NCBI RefSeq assembly: GCF_000208865.1
Contig: NC_018391.1
Span: forward strand, 2,108,001-2,172,000
Direction: 5' to 3'
DNA from: Neospora caninum Liverpool
Lineage: Eukaryota; Apicomplexa; Conoidasida; Eucoccidiorida; Sarcocystidae
DNA: 64,000 bases
The position numbers and the translations under genes were made by a program. Numbering within the stretch: the stretch's first letter is position 1; each line of letters begins with the position of its first letter. The notes under the pieces are model-generated. The model had not been told where the DNA came from. It ran no database searches and saw only the letters and a program-made list of their open reading frames with translations. Shown here piece after piece: positions 45,110 to 56,545 of the stretch.

Positions 45110-46963
45110 GGTCTCTATTGAAGTTTTCTTTTATGCTTTTCTGTACGCCCGAGCCATAAGCTTTCTCTTTAGTGTTATCCCTTTTGTCCTCTGTGTCCCG
45201 TGCTGATCTGCGGGTTTTTTGACGCCGCAAGTTAACGACGGCAACAAAAACGGCGTTCGTGCATGAATTGCCGTGGCTTTGCCTCTGTGGGCTGAATCTC
45301 GAATACCTCAGAAGAGAACTAAAAAGGTGCATTTTATCACTCTCGACGACTTCCACATTTCCTTCACAAGGTCACAGAGGATCACATATGGGGCGTCAGC
45401 GACTAGAACCGTAGAACGAAGCAACGCCTCAAAACTCAGCAGGCTCTACCATTCACACGGGTATACGACTGCCATGCAGGCACTCCGATGACCGTCGAAT
45501 CCTAAGGAGAGGATTATTTCTCCTGCAAAAACAAAGGATCTGTATCCGCTGTCTCTGCGATTTTAAAACTCCGTGCCTCCACACCGTCGACAGGTCTACT
45601 GAGACACGCCTACTCACTACTTCCACTGTTTTAACGATGACTCGAATCACTTTCATGGCGGACCCGTTTAGACCACTTGGCACACCCGTCATTATGCACT
45701 CGACACAACATCCTAAAACTCTCCTTGTCGAACGGAGCTTTTGGGATGCTCACGGTGGAGGCTTCCCACAGCGTAGAGTGTCCTCTCACCCTCTCCCCAC
45801 ACGGAGATTATTGCCGCTCGCGGAAAGTTTGAATTTCACCGAGGCACGCACTCCCCATCGAAAACGGGGAATAAACACTTCACACGAGTAGAGTTTCCAC
45901 GATTTCTGCAGCTAAGCACGGCACGATTCCTCTTGCCGACAGGCATCCTCGCCTCGGGCTTTCCTCGCGTTACATTGGGGTATCGTACCAGTGAACCAAA
46001 TTCACACGTGAGGATAAAGAGGCAGCTGATTATCACCTACTTCGTGTCCAGAGAGCAAATCAGAGCACAAAGCAGCCCTACGGAAAACGCGTAATGCCGC
46101 AGAAACTTTCCACTCCTGCCTGCACGTGCAGCTGCTTTCCTCTATATGCCTGTCGCCTGGAATGTTGGCTAACGTGAAGCTGCGTGGCTGCTGTGGACAC
46201 TCTGTTTCGGAAAGACAGTTGTGATTTTTGTGGCGAATCAGGATGAATGTCGGCACGAGACGTTGAAAGCAGGAACTCGGACGAGTGCAGGAACCGGTCC
46301 TCATGGTAGGATTCGTGCCCGCGCTCCGCAGCGTTTGCATGCTGTGCCCAAAATGCCGTTGTCGCTTTGAAAGCGGAGTTGCAGTGTACCGGTGGGACCT
46401 AGACGACCCCCCCTCCAGTCCTCTATAGTGACCGACAACACAGATCAAGGTCCATCTATAGGTTTGTATACGTCTACATGTATGTCTCCTTAGGCCTAAA
46501 GATGTGGGTGCACAAGGTTTTCTATCGCTTCCGAAGCAAGAGAAGTGTTATGAATAAAACGTTGGAAGAAACGAGAGACGAATGTCAGTTTGAAACGATA
46601 GGCCTGTACCCGGTCTCAACAGCACAACCTTTTTGTTCTCTCGTCTCTTGCTTTTCTTTCGCCATCATACACTCTCTTTTCCAAGGTCTACTCCTGCTGA
46701 ACCGTGTGGAAGGCGGTACAAGGCGGAAGGACACGAAGGCGGGACATGCCATAGGGTTAATCTGGGAGTCCGAACAAACACAGGAAGTGCTCGGACTCCT
46801 CTCTTTGCTTTCGCTGGATATCTCCGAAATCCCGTTTTTCCTCGCATCGTGTGTCGCACCATGAGCACTCGAGGCAACGATTTCGCTCTTCTCTCACTCT
46901 TCCTCTGTTTCTGTCCCCGCAGGTGTGTGTTCTGTGTCGCTCTTCTCGCTTGTCCCTCTCTCT
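45110..46963. other. convergent intergenic/3' UTR region
   Basis: This lies between the stop codons of TGS1 (+) and the CHCH gene (-). Only short overlapping frames occur on either strand. I see no gene or repeat here. Confidence 0.55.
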
Positions 46964-48325
46964 TCACGCTCCCGGATTCGGGCGCAGGCTCTCCCACTTG
47001 TAGGGAACGTGCCCGTAGCCAGGGAGATTGAGCTCGGCTTTCAGCGAATCCGCAACCCCGTCAAGCTGCTGCTTGTTTCTCATGGGAGCAACCGCCGCAC
47101 CCAAGTCTGTCGACTCGACATTGTAGAGATGCTTCACTTCGGGGCGCAGTTCGTAATGAGGCGGGGAAGACGGAGAGGAAGACGGAGAGAGGACGATGTG
47201 CGGCCCTCGCGGTCTGTTGCACTCGCGCATTGCCACAAATTCCTTGGCGCAGAACGAGGAATCCGGTTTTCTGCACCACACAGAGAGGGACATGGCCCAG
47301 AGCCGAAGCATTATTCCGTCGGAGGCATTTCCGGAGCAGAGAAGACGCAGAGAAACACACTGAGGTGGCGACGCGGGAAATGGAAAGGAAACTGGGAATG
47401 GGGCGAAGGCGAAGGAGGAGCGCTGAGAACGAATGAAAATCATGCGAGAGCACAACGGCGACGGAAAGAGGAACGAACAGAAAGCACTGCGGAGCGGGGA
47501 TGGAAAAGCCGTGACGTATGTTACAGAAACACGAAACACTACACGCAACCCCCACACGAGAGAGGAATATCCGCCGTGGACCCTAGTGAATCCACGGGCT
47601 CAGCTTACTTTGTGCACTTCATCAGATTGATACCCTCGTCAATGCAGTACGATGTACTCAGCCTGAGACAAAGACACGGAGGAAAACGTAGGGAGACGCT
47701 TGTCTTTTTTGGCTCCATGGGACGAACAGAACAACTTGTGCTCACGGGCGAAAAAAAGGCATATCTTTCCTGTACATGCGCACATATTCAGTAACGAGAA
47801 AAAACGCCCTGCCGCCTCTTCGGGCGATGCCTGCGTCCTCCCGTTGCTTCATCCAGCTCCCGTCGTTAACTGTAGCTTTGAAAACGCGTTCTCTCGGGCG
47901 CGCCGCCTCCTTCCTCCTACGGACCCGGGCGGTGCACCACTGGAAGACAACCCTGGTAGAAAGAGTGCATGCATTCATACGAACGCGGTTACATATATCG
48001 ATATATACCCATATATACCTAAAGCCGCTCGAAAGAACGTGCACACGTATTTCATGCCGGCGCGTATACAAATAGATATCTCGATATATGCATTTTTAAG
48101 CACAGAGCAGCCGTGTACAGCGCTTCGTCTTCTGTTAGGCCTTGCCCGACTAACTTTTTTCAAACAGAAGTCTTACATGTTCTCGCAGGCTCGGAGTTTG
48201 CTGTGGAAGTCCGTGCATGCGCTGAAGTTGGTTCGGCCGCTCTTAGCAAGGCACTGCTTATACTCGCCGTGTAGCTGCTCACATGCAGCCCTTTGGTGGG
48301 GCGCAACGGAGTCTCCGGACGACAT
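46964..48325 (-). CDS. triple-CX9C (CHCH) small protein, probably mitochondrial intermembrane space
   Basis: Two exons on the minus strand, 48325-48177 and 47270-46964, encode 151 residues. Exon 1 opens with ATG in a CAACAATGT context and ends at a GTAAGA donor. Exon 2 follows a pyrimidine-rich stretch and GCAG acceptor, in matching phase. The joined protein has Cys15-x9-Cys25, Cys37-x9-Cys47 and Cys57-x9-Cys67, followed by NRPRGPH and a 75-residue tail. Paired CX9C helices are the fold oxidised by Mia40-type relay in the intermembrane space; members include COX assembly factors and respiratory-complex subunits. Which of these this is cannot be told. Without splicing, exon 1 would stop after 50 residues with only four of the six cysteines. 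The 906-bp intron carries short TA tracts. Confidence 0.72.
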
Positions 48326-51300
48326 TGTTGGAAGATCTTGGAAAAAGGAAAACGGGCACAGACGAGAAGGCGAGAGCGCTCGGTGGACGAAATCTGCGAC
48401 GGTGTGAATTCGCCGTGGAGGGGAAAAGACGAACCCGCGACACTTGAACGCGGGAAGCGACTTTGTGGCTAGGAAGACGTGAACGATGGGGCAGGCGGCC
48501 TCTTTCGAGTTTTTAAAGACGCGGAAACTTCACGACAGGTGACGGTTCAGACAAACGATTCAGCGGGGGGACGAGGGGGGGACTCGTGGGCCACGTGTAA
48601 ACGTGTGAGAAACAGGGAGGGCGAAAACGGGGAAAGCAGTGGAATGGGTGCATGCCGTGTGTACCTTCACTGCTGTGAAGCACTCAGAAGAGAGGAGACC
48701 AGCAAGGCGCGAAGCGGAAACGGCAGAAACGCTGGGCCCAGCTGTTATGTCTGAGACGGTTTCCACCGTCCTGTGCGGGAGGAGAACGAGCGTTTTTTCG
48801 GCAGAAAAAGAGCGGCCTAAAACCAGCTGATGTCGTGCATTGGCTTGGCGTACTTTTTTGCGACCGACGAAATTTCACGGCGGCCGCAAACGGGAAGAAC
48901 CGAGAAATCGTGGGACTGCTCTCCAGTCTGCGTCGAGCAGCAACGGGAAGGGAACACAGTCACTGAAGTTACAGACGGCTGCAAACGAGGTAAAAGGTAA
49001 AGTGTTGCGGGTAAAAAAAAGTCGATCCCAGGATTTGGAAAAACCGTACGAAACGTTGTCGCGTCTTCCTATTGCCCGGTCTTGCCACCAACAACTGCTG
49101 GGATCATGCTGCATGCATGCGAGGACACTTCCGGCAGCTCCCGCCGGCTCACCGTCTCCAAAGTCGTGCTGACTGTCTCCTCGTCCGTCCCCAGACAGTA
49201 TGTGCCGTGATGCAGATGGATTCTGAAGAGCTTTTTATCTGAATCCTAGTAGCAGAGCTTTTGCACGTCGTCCCAGCTACAGTCCTGTGTCTTTCTCGCC
49301 GACTGGGCGAAGAGCGTCTGCAGTCGGACTTCCAACTCTCGAAAGAAAGCCCAACGTCCGTATGCAGGCCGTAGAGTGTCGAAACGAGTAACGTGCGAGG
49401 TGCGACACAGAGTAATCGTGTACTGGTGAAAACCCTTCAGCCAGAAGTTGCTCTCGATCGCCGGAATTCACCGTAAATCGGACGGTTCTGTGTGCGGCGT
49501 TGCACAGGGTGGACGCTACTTGGCGTACATCGGATGAGTCCTAGCCACAGAGGAGGAACATCGCGTGGAGGATGCACCCAGTCCCGAGAGCAGTGGAGTC
49601 AGATGCAACAGGCTCGAGCGATCTCGCGTTGAGAATCTGGGATGAGCAGTACTTGGCTCCCGCGAAAGTAGTCTGCAATTGCTGCTAGTTCTCAATCGTC
49701 CGGTCACCATGTGCCTTGCCGAGCGAGTAAGAAGAAACGTCCTTTCCTCGAAAAGCATATGCCAATTGTCTCTGCTCTGAGGGGGAGTCTACTCCTCTAT
49801 TCATGGGGAGACTGCATAAAGTGTGGCAACTGAGTTTTAATCGAGGACAATTTCCTTACACGGTCCGGGAGGTGGGATCTTACAGGAACACACGTGCGGT
49901 GCAGGCGGATTCCGAAACGTCTTCCAAAAAGCAGGCTTCTAGAGCGAATGTGTGACACTGGCGGCTTGGCAGAGGCCAGGCTGGGTGAAGAGTCAAGGGG
50001 GGGAGGTCTGAATGCACCAGAGCGGGTTCCATAGTGACGAAGCCCCGCTTCCTCCCGTAGACTATGGACTTCCCTAGAAGCAGTTCCTTGTGACTCGGAA
50101 ATGGCGTTCCATACACGTGAGAGCTTGACGTGCAAAAGGCACAGGTCGATTATTTAAGTCGGCGGATTCCCTCCAGGCAACAGTGAGATTGCTGCTGGGC
50201 AGATGACACCTCGAAGACTATCGAGCGGCATTGAATCGCATGCCTAATCTCAGGGAAAATATTTGTGGTGTCTTGCCAGGCGCCTGGCGAATTCGGCAAC
50301 GAATTCTGTGCATCGGTTTGTCCGGAAAGAACGAACAGAAGCCACTGTCTCAGAGCGTATTGACTATGTTGCTGTTGACCATGCGGGTGAGGCAAGACGA
50401 TTCTGGAAAATGCTGCCGGGGGATCGGGTGGATGCAGCAGAAACCATGGTTGTTTCGCCGGCGCGTTATTCACCGTTGTGACGCCAAAGGGGATTTCAGT
50501 GTTTCCGTGAGGACATCAAGCGCACGTGCCCCAGTTAATTTAGCAATAGAGCTAGTAAGTCAAGAAGCATGTGTGATTTATAGCTCTTCCGCAGTAGAAT
50601 CGTACTTTGGGAGATGCATCTCAGCTCTAACGCTTCAAACGAAGTGCTGCCGTCGGACATCCCGTTTTGCAGCACAAGACATGAGACCGGAAATCCTGTC
50701 AAACCCGGTGGGTCACAATGAAGCAGCCACCAGTTGCAGCAGGAAGAATCTGGAGACATGGTGAGTATATATGCGAGACGGCTTTTCCGGCATAATGCCG
50801 CGGGAAGGGTAGCACTCGTCCGGTTTTCATGTTCGGTCTCCCGCGAATTTGCTCGCTGTTAAACGAGATGGACAGGGCACCTTCGGAATTCCAGTGTACT
50901 GGCCAATGTGTCACACACAAAGACATTATTGTGGAGGTCGGTCGTGAAAACCACTGCCAGATTACAAACAGGCAGATTCCTTGACACTTGTCCTAACTTT
51001 AGCACTGTTTCACGCTCCCCCCTTCACCATGGGTCCTGAACTTCGCTGCTGATCTAACACGGTCCTGAACTGCTTGCCTTGTTTCGCAAGACAACGCAGT
51101 GCCCGGACAACACCGCAGAAGTCTGACTACCACTGTGAATGCAACTGGGTTTTCAGTAGGCCACATTGCATCAGTGGGCTATGCCTGTTTTTTTTGTGCT
51201 GTTACCTCATTGCTAGAAACAAGTAGCCTGTAATTTCACAACCCTTGCTTTTGACCTCTCGCTCGCCTGCACCGAATTCCCGCACTCTTCTGCTCCTATC

Positions 51301-52572
51301 CCGTTATAGCAGTGGCGACACTACGCCCGGTAATGTTGCGACTGTCAATCCGTTTAGGGTTTGGGCCGCACCGTGAAATACGCTCTGCTACCTCTAAGCA
51401 CGCCTCCCCGCTGGCGGTGTACGTTCTCAAAAGAAAAACTGCAACAAAGTCGCTACGCGGGCATGGAACAACAGTCTCTGTGAATCGGTTGCAACGCACC
51501 CTCTCTTGAATTTCAGTGGATGCACACCACGGCTACAAGGCAGTCTGAAGGTCGCCACAAACCTATCTCCTGAGGGTACTGTTCGTTCCTTACCCGAAGT
51601 GAAACTTTTTGCTTTTTCACAATATGAATACGCCAGGAATCTGTACGAAAGGGTATTTGTGTGTGCTCAAAAACGACCGTTGCTAGGTTGAGCAACAAGG
51701 GACACAAGTGACCGTGTCGATGAAGCGGGTCTCCTGGGTCTGGGCTGTGTGCAAGGAGGGAGATGGGCAACCCTCCGAGGCCGGCCCTTCGGATCATCGC
51801 TGACAGATGGTGGCGTTTGGACAACGCACCTGCATGCAAAACTGTTCCTCTTTTCTTGTGTCATTAACTTTCGATACATATGACATTTTCCCCCCTGTCT
51901 TACTTCCCTTGCGCCGGATCCTGCATCTGCGGAAAAACTTCCCGAACCACGACGCCTGGGTACAGTTCCTGTTTTCGACGCTGGCACACCGTCGCAGACG
52001 GCTAGCTGCCAGACTAGCAATGCTTTCATCAGGCGAATGAACCGCTTACCACTTCCAGGAAACTATACTTACACAGGTACGACAGTAGAAATTCATGGTT
52101 GGTGTGCAACGCGCGCCGGCATCGTGTCAGGAGTTTGATCGCGCAGTGTTGAAGGACCTGGCTGTGTATGGGTGCATGCAACAATTTCCATTGTAAAGAA
52201 CGTAACTTCCCCGTACATTTCAGAGTGTTGGATGCCCCACTGATAACGCTTGGTAGCCAAAATCGTATGCCTCGGTGCCTTCTCCAACAGTGTGCGTATC
52301 CAGGTCAGAGTCTAAAGCGTCGCGGATTTGGATCGACGGCGCCACGTATCTGGGACGCATGATACCAGGTAGAAATACGCATAACGACATGTGATTAGTC
52401 CTTTGATTCTCCTTGTATCCGATTTCGTGACAGGCCAATCCTCGTTCAGGCGGGAACTCTCGTCTCGGAGCATTGAAGGAGGCAGTGAATGCTTACCAGG
52501 AGTGCGAGAAGAACGGAACCCTATAGAATCTGGACTGGATTTCGTCGATACTTCAAACTTCGGTAATCTAAA
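48326..52572. other. gene-poor region
   Basis: This 4.2-kb stretch has more even base composition than the flanking gene regions. It contains only short, mutually overlapping frames with no recognisable domain. It should include the promoters of the CHCH gene (minus) and of the surface-protein gene (plus). Confidence 0.5.
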
Positions 52573-53154
52573 ATGGAAAGTTCCGCGAGCACGAACCCAT
52601 GCGGAGGGAGGCTCGTGCTTCTTGCCTGTTTGCTCGGTATGGTAGTAGCCGAGCTTCCAGCAGTCACAGGCAGTGAGGTACCTGAAGGATCGTACGCGGT
52701 AAAGATCCCCACGGGAGGCATACTCGAAGACGCTCAACTCTCCATTCATTTGACCCCATCTCAGTCGATAGTTGTGGACAACGCTGAACCCAAGCGCGTG
52801 TTGCAGGATCCGCTTGAAATCACCCGGCAAGTGTACCAGAGGGACGGAAATTCCTGCAACACTGACAGCCGCGTCGACTGGGCAGACCTGTTTCCTGAGG
52901 CGCCAGAGAAATACCCTTTCGCTGAGATCACAACCGGTCACAAGAACGGGGAGACTTCTATACTCTTTCGGACGCCGTCCCGATTTTATATCAAGGATCA
53001 GGTGGGATACTGTTTTCTTTTGAAGGACGTCACGAGCGAGAAACATTACACTGTTTTTGTCGAGGCGGGCGATATCCGTAGCGTGCTGGCACCGTACTTC
53101 GCAGTCCCGCTAGCCATATCCTTGTTAGCGGTTCTTGTCTCGTATTCAATCTGA
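52573..53154 (+). CDS. small secreted, probably GPI-anchored surface protein (SRS-like?)
   Basis: This is a single-exon frame of 193 residues starting in a strong AAAATGG context. Residues 1 to about 27 form a signal peptide with hydrophobic core LVLLACLLGMVVA. The C terminus ends in a hydrophobic segment (AVPLAISLLAVLVSYSI) with nothing after it, as expected for GPI addition. The roughly 140-residue ectodomain is strand-rich and has only two cysteines outside the signal peptide (in GNSCNTD and VGYCFLL). Its size and layout, and phrases such as the FYIKDQVGYC end-strand, recall one domain of the coccidian SAG1-related (SRS) family. SRS domains normally carry four to six cysteines, so it may be a diverged SRS protein or a separate family. 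The role, host-cell attachment or immune interaction, is inferred only from the class. Confidence 0.68.
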   Translation: MESSASTNPCGGRLVLLACLLGMVVAELPAVTGSEVPEGSYAVKIPTGGILEDAQLSIHLTPSQSIVVDNAEPKRVLQDPLEITRQVYQRDGNSCNTDSRVDWADLFPEAPEKYPFAEITTGHKNGETSILFRTPSRFYIKDQVGYCFLLKDVTSEKHYTVFVEAGDIRSVLAPYFAVPLAISLLAVLVSYSI

Positions 53155-55768
53155 GGCACCTCTGTGAAGAGGCGAGAGTCCTCGCCGCTGGTTGCAGTAT
53201 GATTATGCTGTACTTTGTTGTCAGTCAAGGCTGTGCGCACTGGAACTTTGTCTGTGCTTCACGGTGCCTTTTTTCGCGGTCCGCAAATATTTGACCGGGT
53301 CCACTGGAAACCGTGGAATTCTTGCGTATCTCTTATCGGCACTCATATCCGTTCCAGGTCGCCGGAGGCCTCCTGCGGGTACCTTTGTGTCTGCGTGAGG
53401 AGAGGCGGCTCCGAAGTTAAGACTGCACCCATACGTGCTCCCGTTTTGCGAATGCCAAGAACTAAAGCAGGCATGTCCATGTTAGCTGGCACATTCCTCC
53501 CAAAAGCTGCAGTGACCACGTTTCGCAACGTCCTAACCCCCTGTATCATATCTTGGCAACACTGTTTTGTGAGCTGGTTTGCCCCTGGAACACTCGGCAC
53601 TGGTAAGACGGATTGAGAAACTTATAAAATCATCAACTCAGTCACAGGACTATGCAGACACTGCTAGCTGGGCATCGACTGTCGGTGGGAAGATCAGGCT
53701 CAGCTGTGAAGCTATTGAACTCCTTGTCTCATCTCTCGCGGCTCGACCAGCTGTGTACCAGCGCGTTCTTTGCTCACGAATCGGACCGCGCAGAGCGACC
53801 TGTGAGGACGCACACCAAACGCACGTCCCCTGTTCTGCTCTTTAATCGCCTTTGACTGAATGGAAATGCTCCCCACGATTTTCACCTTGCTGGTGCTCTG
53901 TGGTCGCGGTCACGTTTGCTCCAATTCCGAAATTGCCGTGAGTTGGTGATCAAGTGTCTCAGTGTTTCAGTCCCGCACCACAGGATACCGGTTCTTCCGG
54001 CCGACAACAAATCTGGTACTAACACACGTGTTCTTGGATGTCGCTGCATACTCTTAGATTCAACGGGCGTGCTAAGGTCGGGATAGCTCCCGACCTTAGC
54101 ACGCCCGACAAAACTCTCGTCGTGCCACAGGACGCTGAACAACCCCGCGGCTGCGGTTGCAACAAGGCGAACATTTCTCTGGTTACCCTGCTCGCAAGGA
54201 GAAGAGCCACGTAGATGAGTGTGCCGTCGGCGGTTCGTTTGGAACAGGCAGGAGAGTGTCCCAGCCTGGCAGTGGTAGTAGACGTTCCAGCGGCGGCTTC
54301 GATCTATATGCATCACCATCACATGCATTTCATAAAGGATGCGGCCTGTCTCGAGGTCACCGGCGATATTTACCAGAAGGCAATTTCTCTCATGAGGAAG
54401 ACGGGAGTCAGTCTATTCACTTCTTATTGGCAAGATGGGGGACAAGTGGACTTTTTTCTTCAGCGGTCACTTCCCCGGGGGGGAACGGGGCTCCCGCAGG
54501 TGGATTCAGCTGTGCCGCTAACCAGCCGCGCCTGCTAGCGTCTGTGCTGGAAGTTTCTCGAAAAGTAAGTCACCGAGCGTTCAAGATCTGGGGTCACGGC
54601 CAGCGCTTTTGCGACTTTCCTGGACTTAAATACCACATCGTCATTCTTGCGACGGCGCCAGTCGGTTCAAGTGACTCCTCGCCAGGCGCGACATTCAGGC
54701 GTTGCATCCCACATTTGTCTGGCAAATTCCGCATGCTGCTCGGCGATTGAGGACAGACAGTCAGTCCCCCCTTGCTGACAAATTCGAGAATCGAAGCCAA
54801 GTCGTGTTCCACGGTGACTGTACACCGGATTGGGCGTTTTCACACAACTGGTTGTCACGGCTTTCGCTAGTTGTGGGTTTCGGCTTCGCCACAAAAGACT
54901 CGCTCAGCTTCGTTGTCGCTTTTTCCCTTGCAACGTTGCCGTTGCGTGCCTCTCACACTCAGTCAGCGACCCGTGTGTACACCGAAGGCCCGAGCCTCAT
55001 CCGAGAGCGGATCGTTTTCCTTCTTCCCTTTTACCGATTTCCAACACGTGTAAATGTTGTGTCCAGTTGCTGACTTTCCGAGCCACCGCGCGTCACCTCG
55101 TGGTTTTTCTCGTCTTCTGCGCGTGTAGGAACCCTCCTGCATGTGGCGTTCTTCCGTAAGCCTTCTGCGACCTTTTTCTGAAAAGCGTGCTGTTGCATTA
55201 TCCGAAGTGGTAAGAGCTCCTCGGCCCATGACTAAGAGATCGCATTTTTTGTGGTTTTATGCCCACCTGCTGCCAAGCAGATAATAAGTCTGCATGCCCA
55301 TGCTTTTTGCAAGCGGTTGTGCCGGCAGTGTGATACCGTGGCTGTTTTTCTTTGTCTTCCCGTCGGAATCCTCGTTTCCCCTACAAGTATTCTCGCATCC
55401 TTCGGCGAGCCGCACATTATGAAGCTGGTTGTCGCGTTCAAAAGACCCTAGAGTTATTATAGGCATTGGCGGCTTTCTCTTGCGTCTCTCTCACTTCCGG
55501 CTCGGGAGGCTGGTGGTTTGGCCGCCGCGTTGCCAGTCTGGGGCAAAAACCGTCAAGACCCTGTGCAAATCGAATGACTGGCGAGCCACTAAATGTGGAC
55601 AGGCGCAGATGAGAGATAGGTTTGTGGAAAATGTTGAGTCTGCTTTCACGCACCCAACTGTAGCAAGGGCGCAGTCCACGATTCGCACAGACGTGCAGGG
55701 CTGACAAATCGGCTATCTGAGCAGTCTGGAGCCGGAATGAGAATCTCTGCTTGTGAGAGTGTCCTCTG
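53155..55768. other. gene-poor region with hairpin
   Basis: Only short frames without recognisable domains occur here. The longest (54157-54750 and an overlapping one from the ATG at 54215) contradict each other. The one clear structure is the perfect inverted repeat at 54064-54107. Confidence 0.5.
54064..54107. repeat. 20-bp perfect inverted repeat, 4-nt loop
   Basis: Arms 54064-54083 and 54088-54107 are exact reverse complements, separated by TAGC. The arms begin CGGGCGTGCTAAGG. The sequence is GC-balanced, unlike the AT palindromes that microsatellites produce. No U-run or direct repeat flanks it and no gene is adjacent. Confidence 0.95.
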
Positions 55769-56173
55769 TTAGACAACAGCGTATGCGGATTCGCGTTTTC
55801 CAGAGGCTGAATCATCGAAAGGGGACGTGTGCTCGACATCATCCGCCTCTAGGTTGTAAGACGGCTCTTCCCTTCTCCGCGCCGGAGGATCGGGGGGGGG
55901 GGGGGGGGGCGTTTCCCTCCTTTTGCGTTCGTCCAGTTTTTCGTATGGCCTCGACCCTCGTATTTCCAAATCGAGAGCCTCTGGCGGAACTGCAGGCGGG
56001 GTGAGCTTCTTGGCAAGCTGCGCCTGTTCCGTGGAATGTGTTGGCCAGGCTTCGAAGGAGCGAGGACCATGAGAATCTGACACACGCTCCAAGTTGTCGA
56101 GACAAAGACGCCAAGTGAGCTCGAATCGAAGGCACTCTCTCCGGGTGTTTCGTCCATTGCGTCTTTCCCGCAT
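55769..56173 (-). CDS. orphan exon-like frame, proline-rich with tail-like end (doubtful)
   Basis: The minus-strand frame has an ATG at 56173 and a stop at 55769 (134 codons). Its second half reads like a cytoplasmic tail: many Arg, Glu and Pro residues, a PPPPPP run created by an 18-base G/C homopolymer, SYNLEADDVEHTSPFDD, and an end at SAYAVV. An acceptor-like CAG lies before codon ATT within the first half (near 56081), so only the second half may be an exon. No partner exon was found on the minus strand up to 56545, where a plus-strand gene begins. It could be a small gene, a remnant of a duplicated gene, or a chance frame. Confidence 0.25.
   Translation of the reverse strand: MRERRNGRNTRRECLRFELTWRLCLDNLERVSDSHGPRSFEAWPTHSTEQAQLAKKLTPPAVPPEALDLEIRGSRPYEKLDERKRRETPPPPPPDPPARRREEPSYNLEADDVEHTSPFDDSASGKRESAYAVV
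55892..55909. repeat. poly(G)18 homopolymer
   Basis: Eighteen consecutive G bases lie on the + strand. The run falls inside the doubtful minus-strand frame, where it encodes prolines. Confidence 0.95.
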
Positions 56174-56545
56174 GCCCTAGCCAACCTTGACTGTATGTAC
56201 TGCTTCGCGATTCAGTAGCGTTGTGTCCATTTTCAGGTTCTTTGACTCCTGTCCTCGCTTCTTGGCGTGCTTACCTGTCACCCGTGCTGACTCCAGTCAG
56301 ACACCTTTCTGCCTCCGATCACGCATCGAAAAGACACCAACTCTTCTGGCGCGTGCCCAAGGGTGTGGTTCCTGTTCTCCTGCGGCCTGTTCACGGGTCT
56401 TGTTGAAAGACGCGTTTCAGAGCCGAGCACAGCCGTCCCTCGGCCGCTGAGCCTTCATGTGCCCGGTATCTTCGTTGCCTGTGTATCGCTTCGTCTTTAG
56501 GCGCTTCCATTCCATCTGTCCGTGTGCATGCGCTTTTCTTCCAGA
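56174..56545. other. leader region of the C2/PRT_C gene
   Basis: This is pyrimidine-rich on the + strand. It ends in a textbook acceptor (TTTTCTTCCAG) two bases before the start codon at 56546, suggesting that the gene has a non-coding first exon and a 5' UTR intron here. Confidence 0.5.

Noticed and set aside
52312..53046. 244-codon minus-strand frame opposite the surface-protein gene
   Set aside because: It is the antisense shadow of the surface-protein frame; the plus strand has the signal peptide, anchor segment and start context.
54157..54750. Frame of 197 codons and an overlapping frame from the ATG at 54215
   Set aside because: The two overlap in different phases, neither has a recognisable domain, and the first runs across no splice-consistent structure. 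Chance frames fit equally well.
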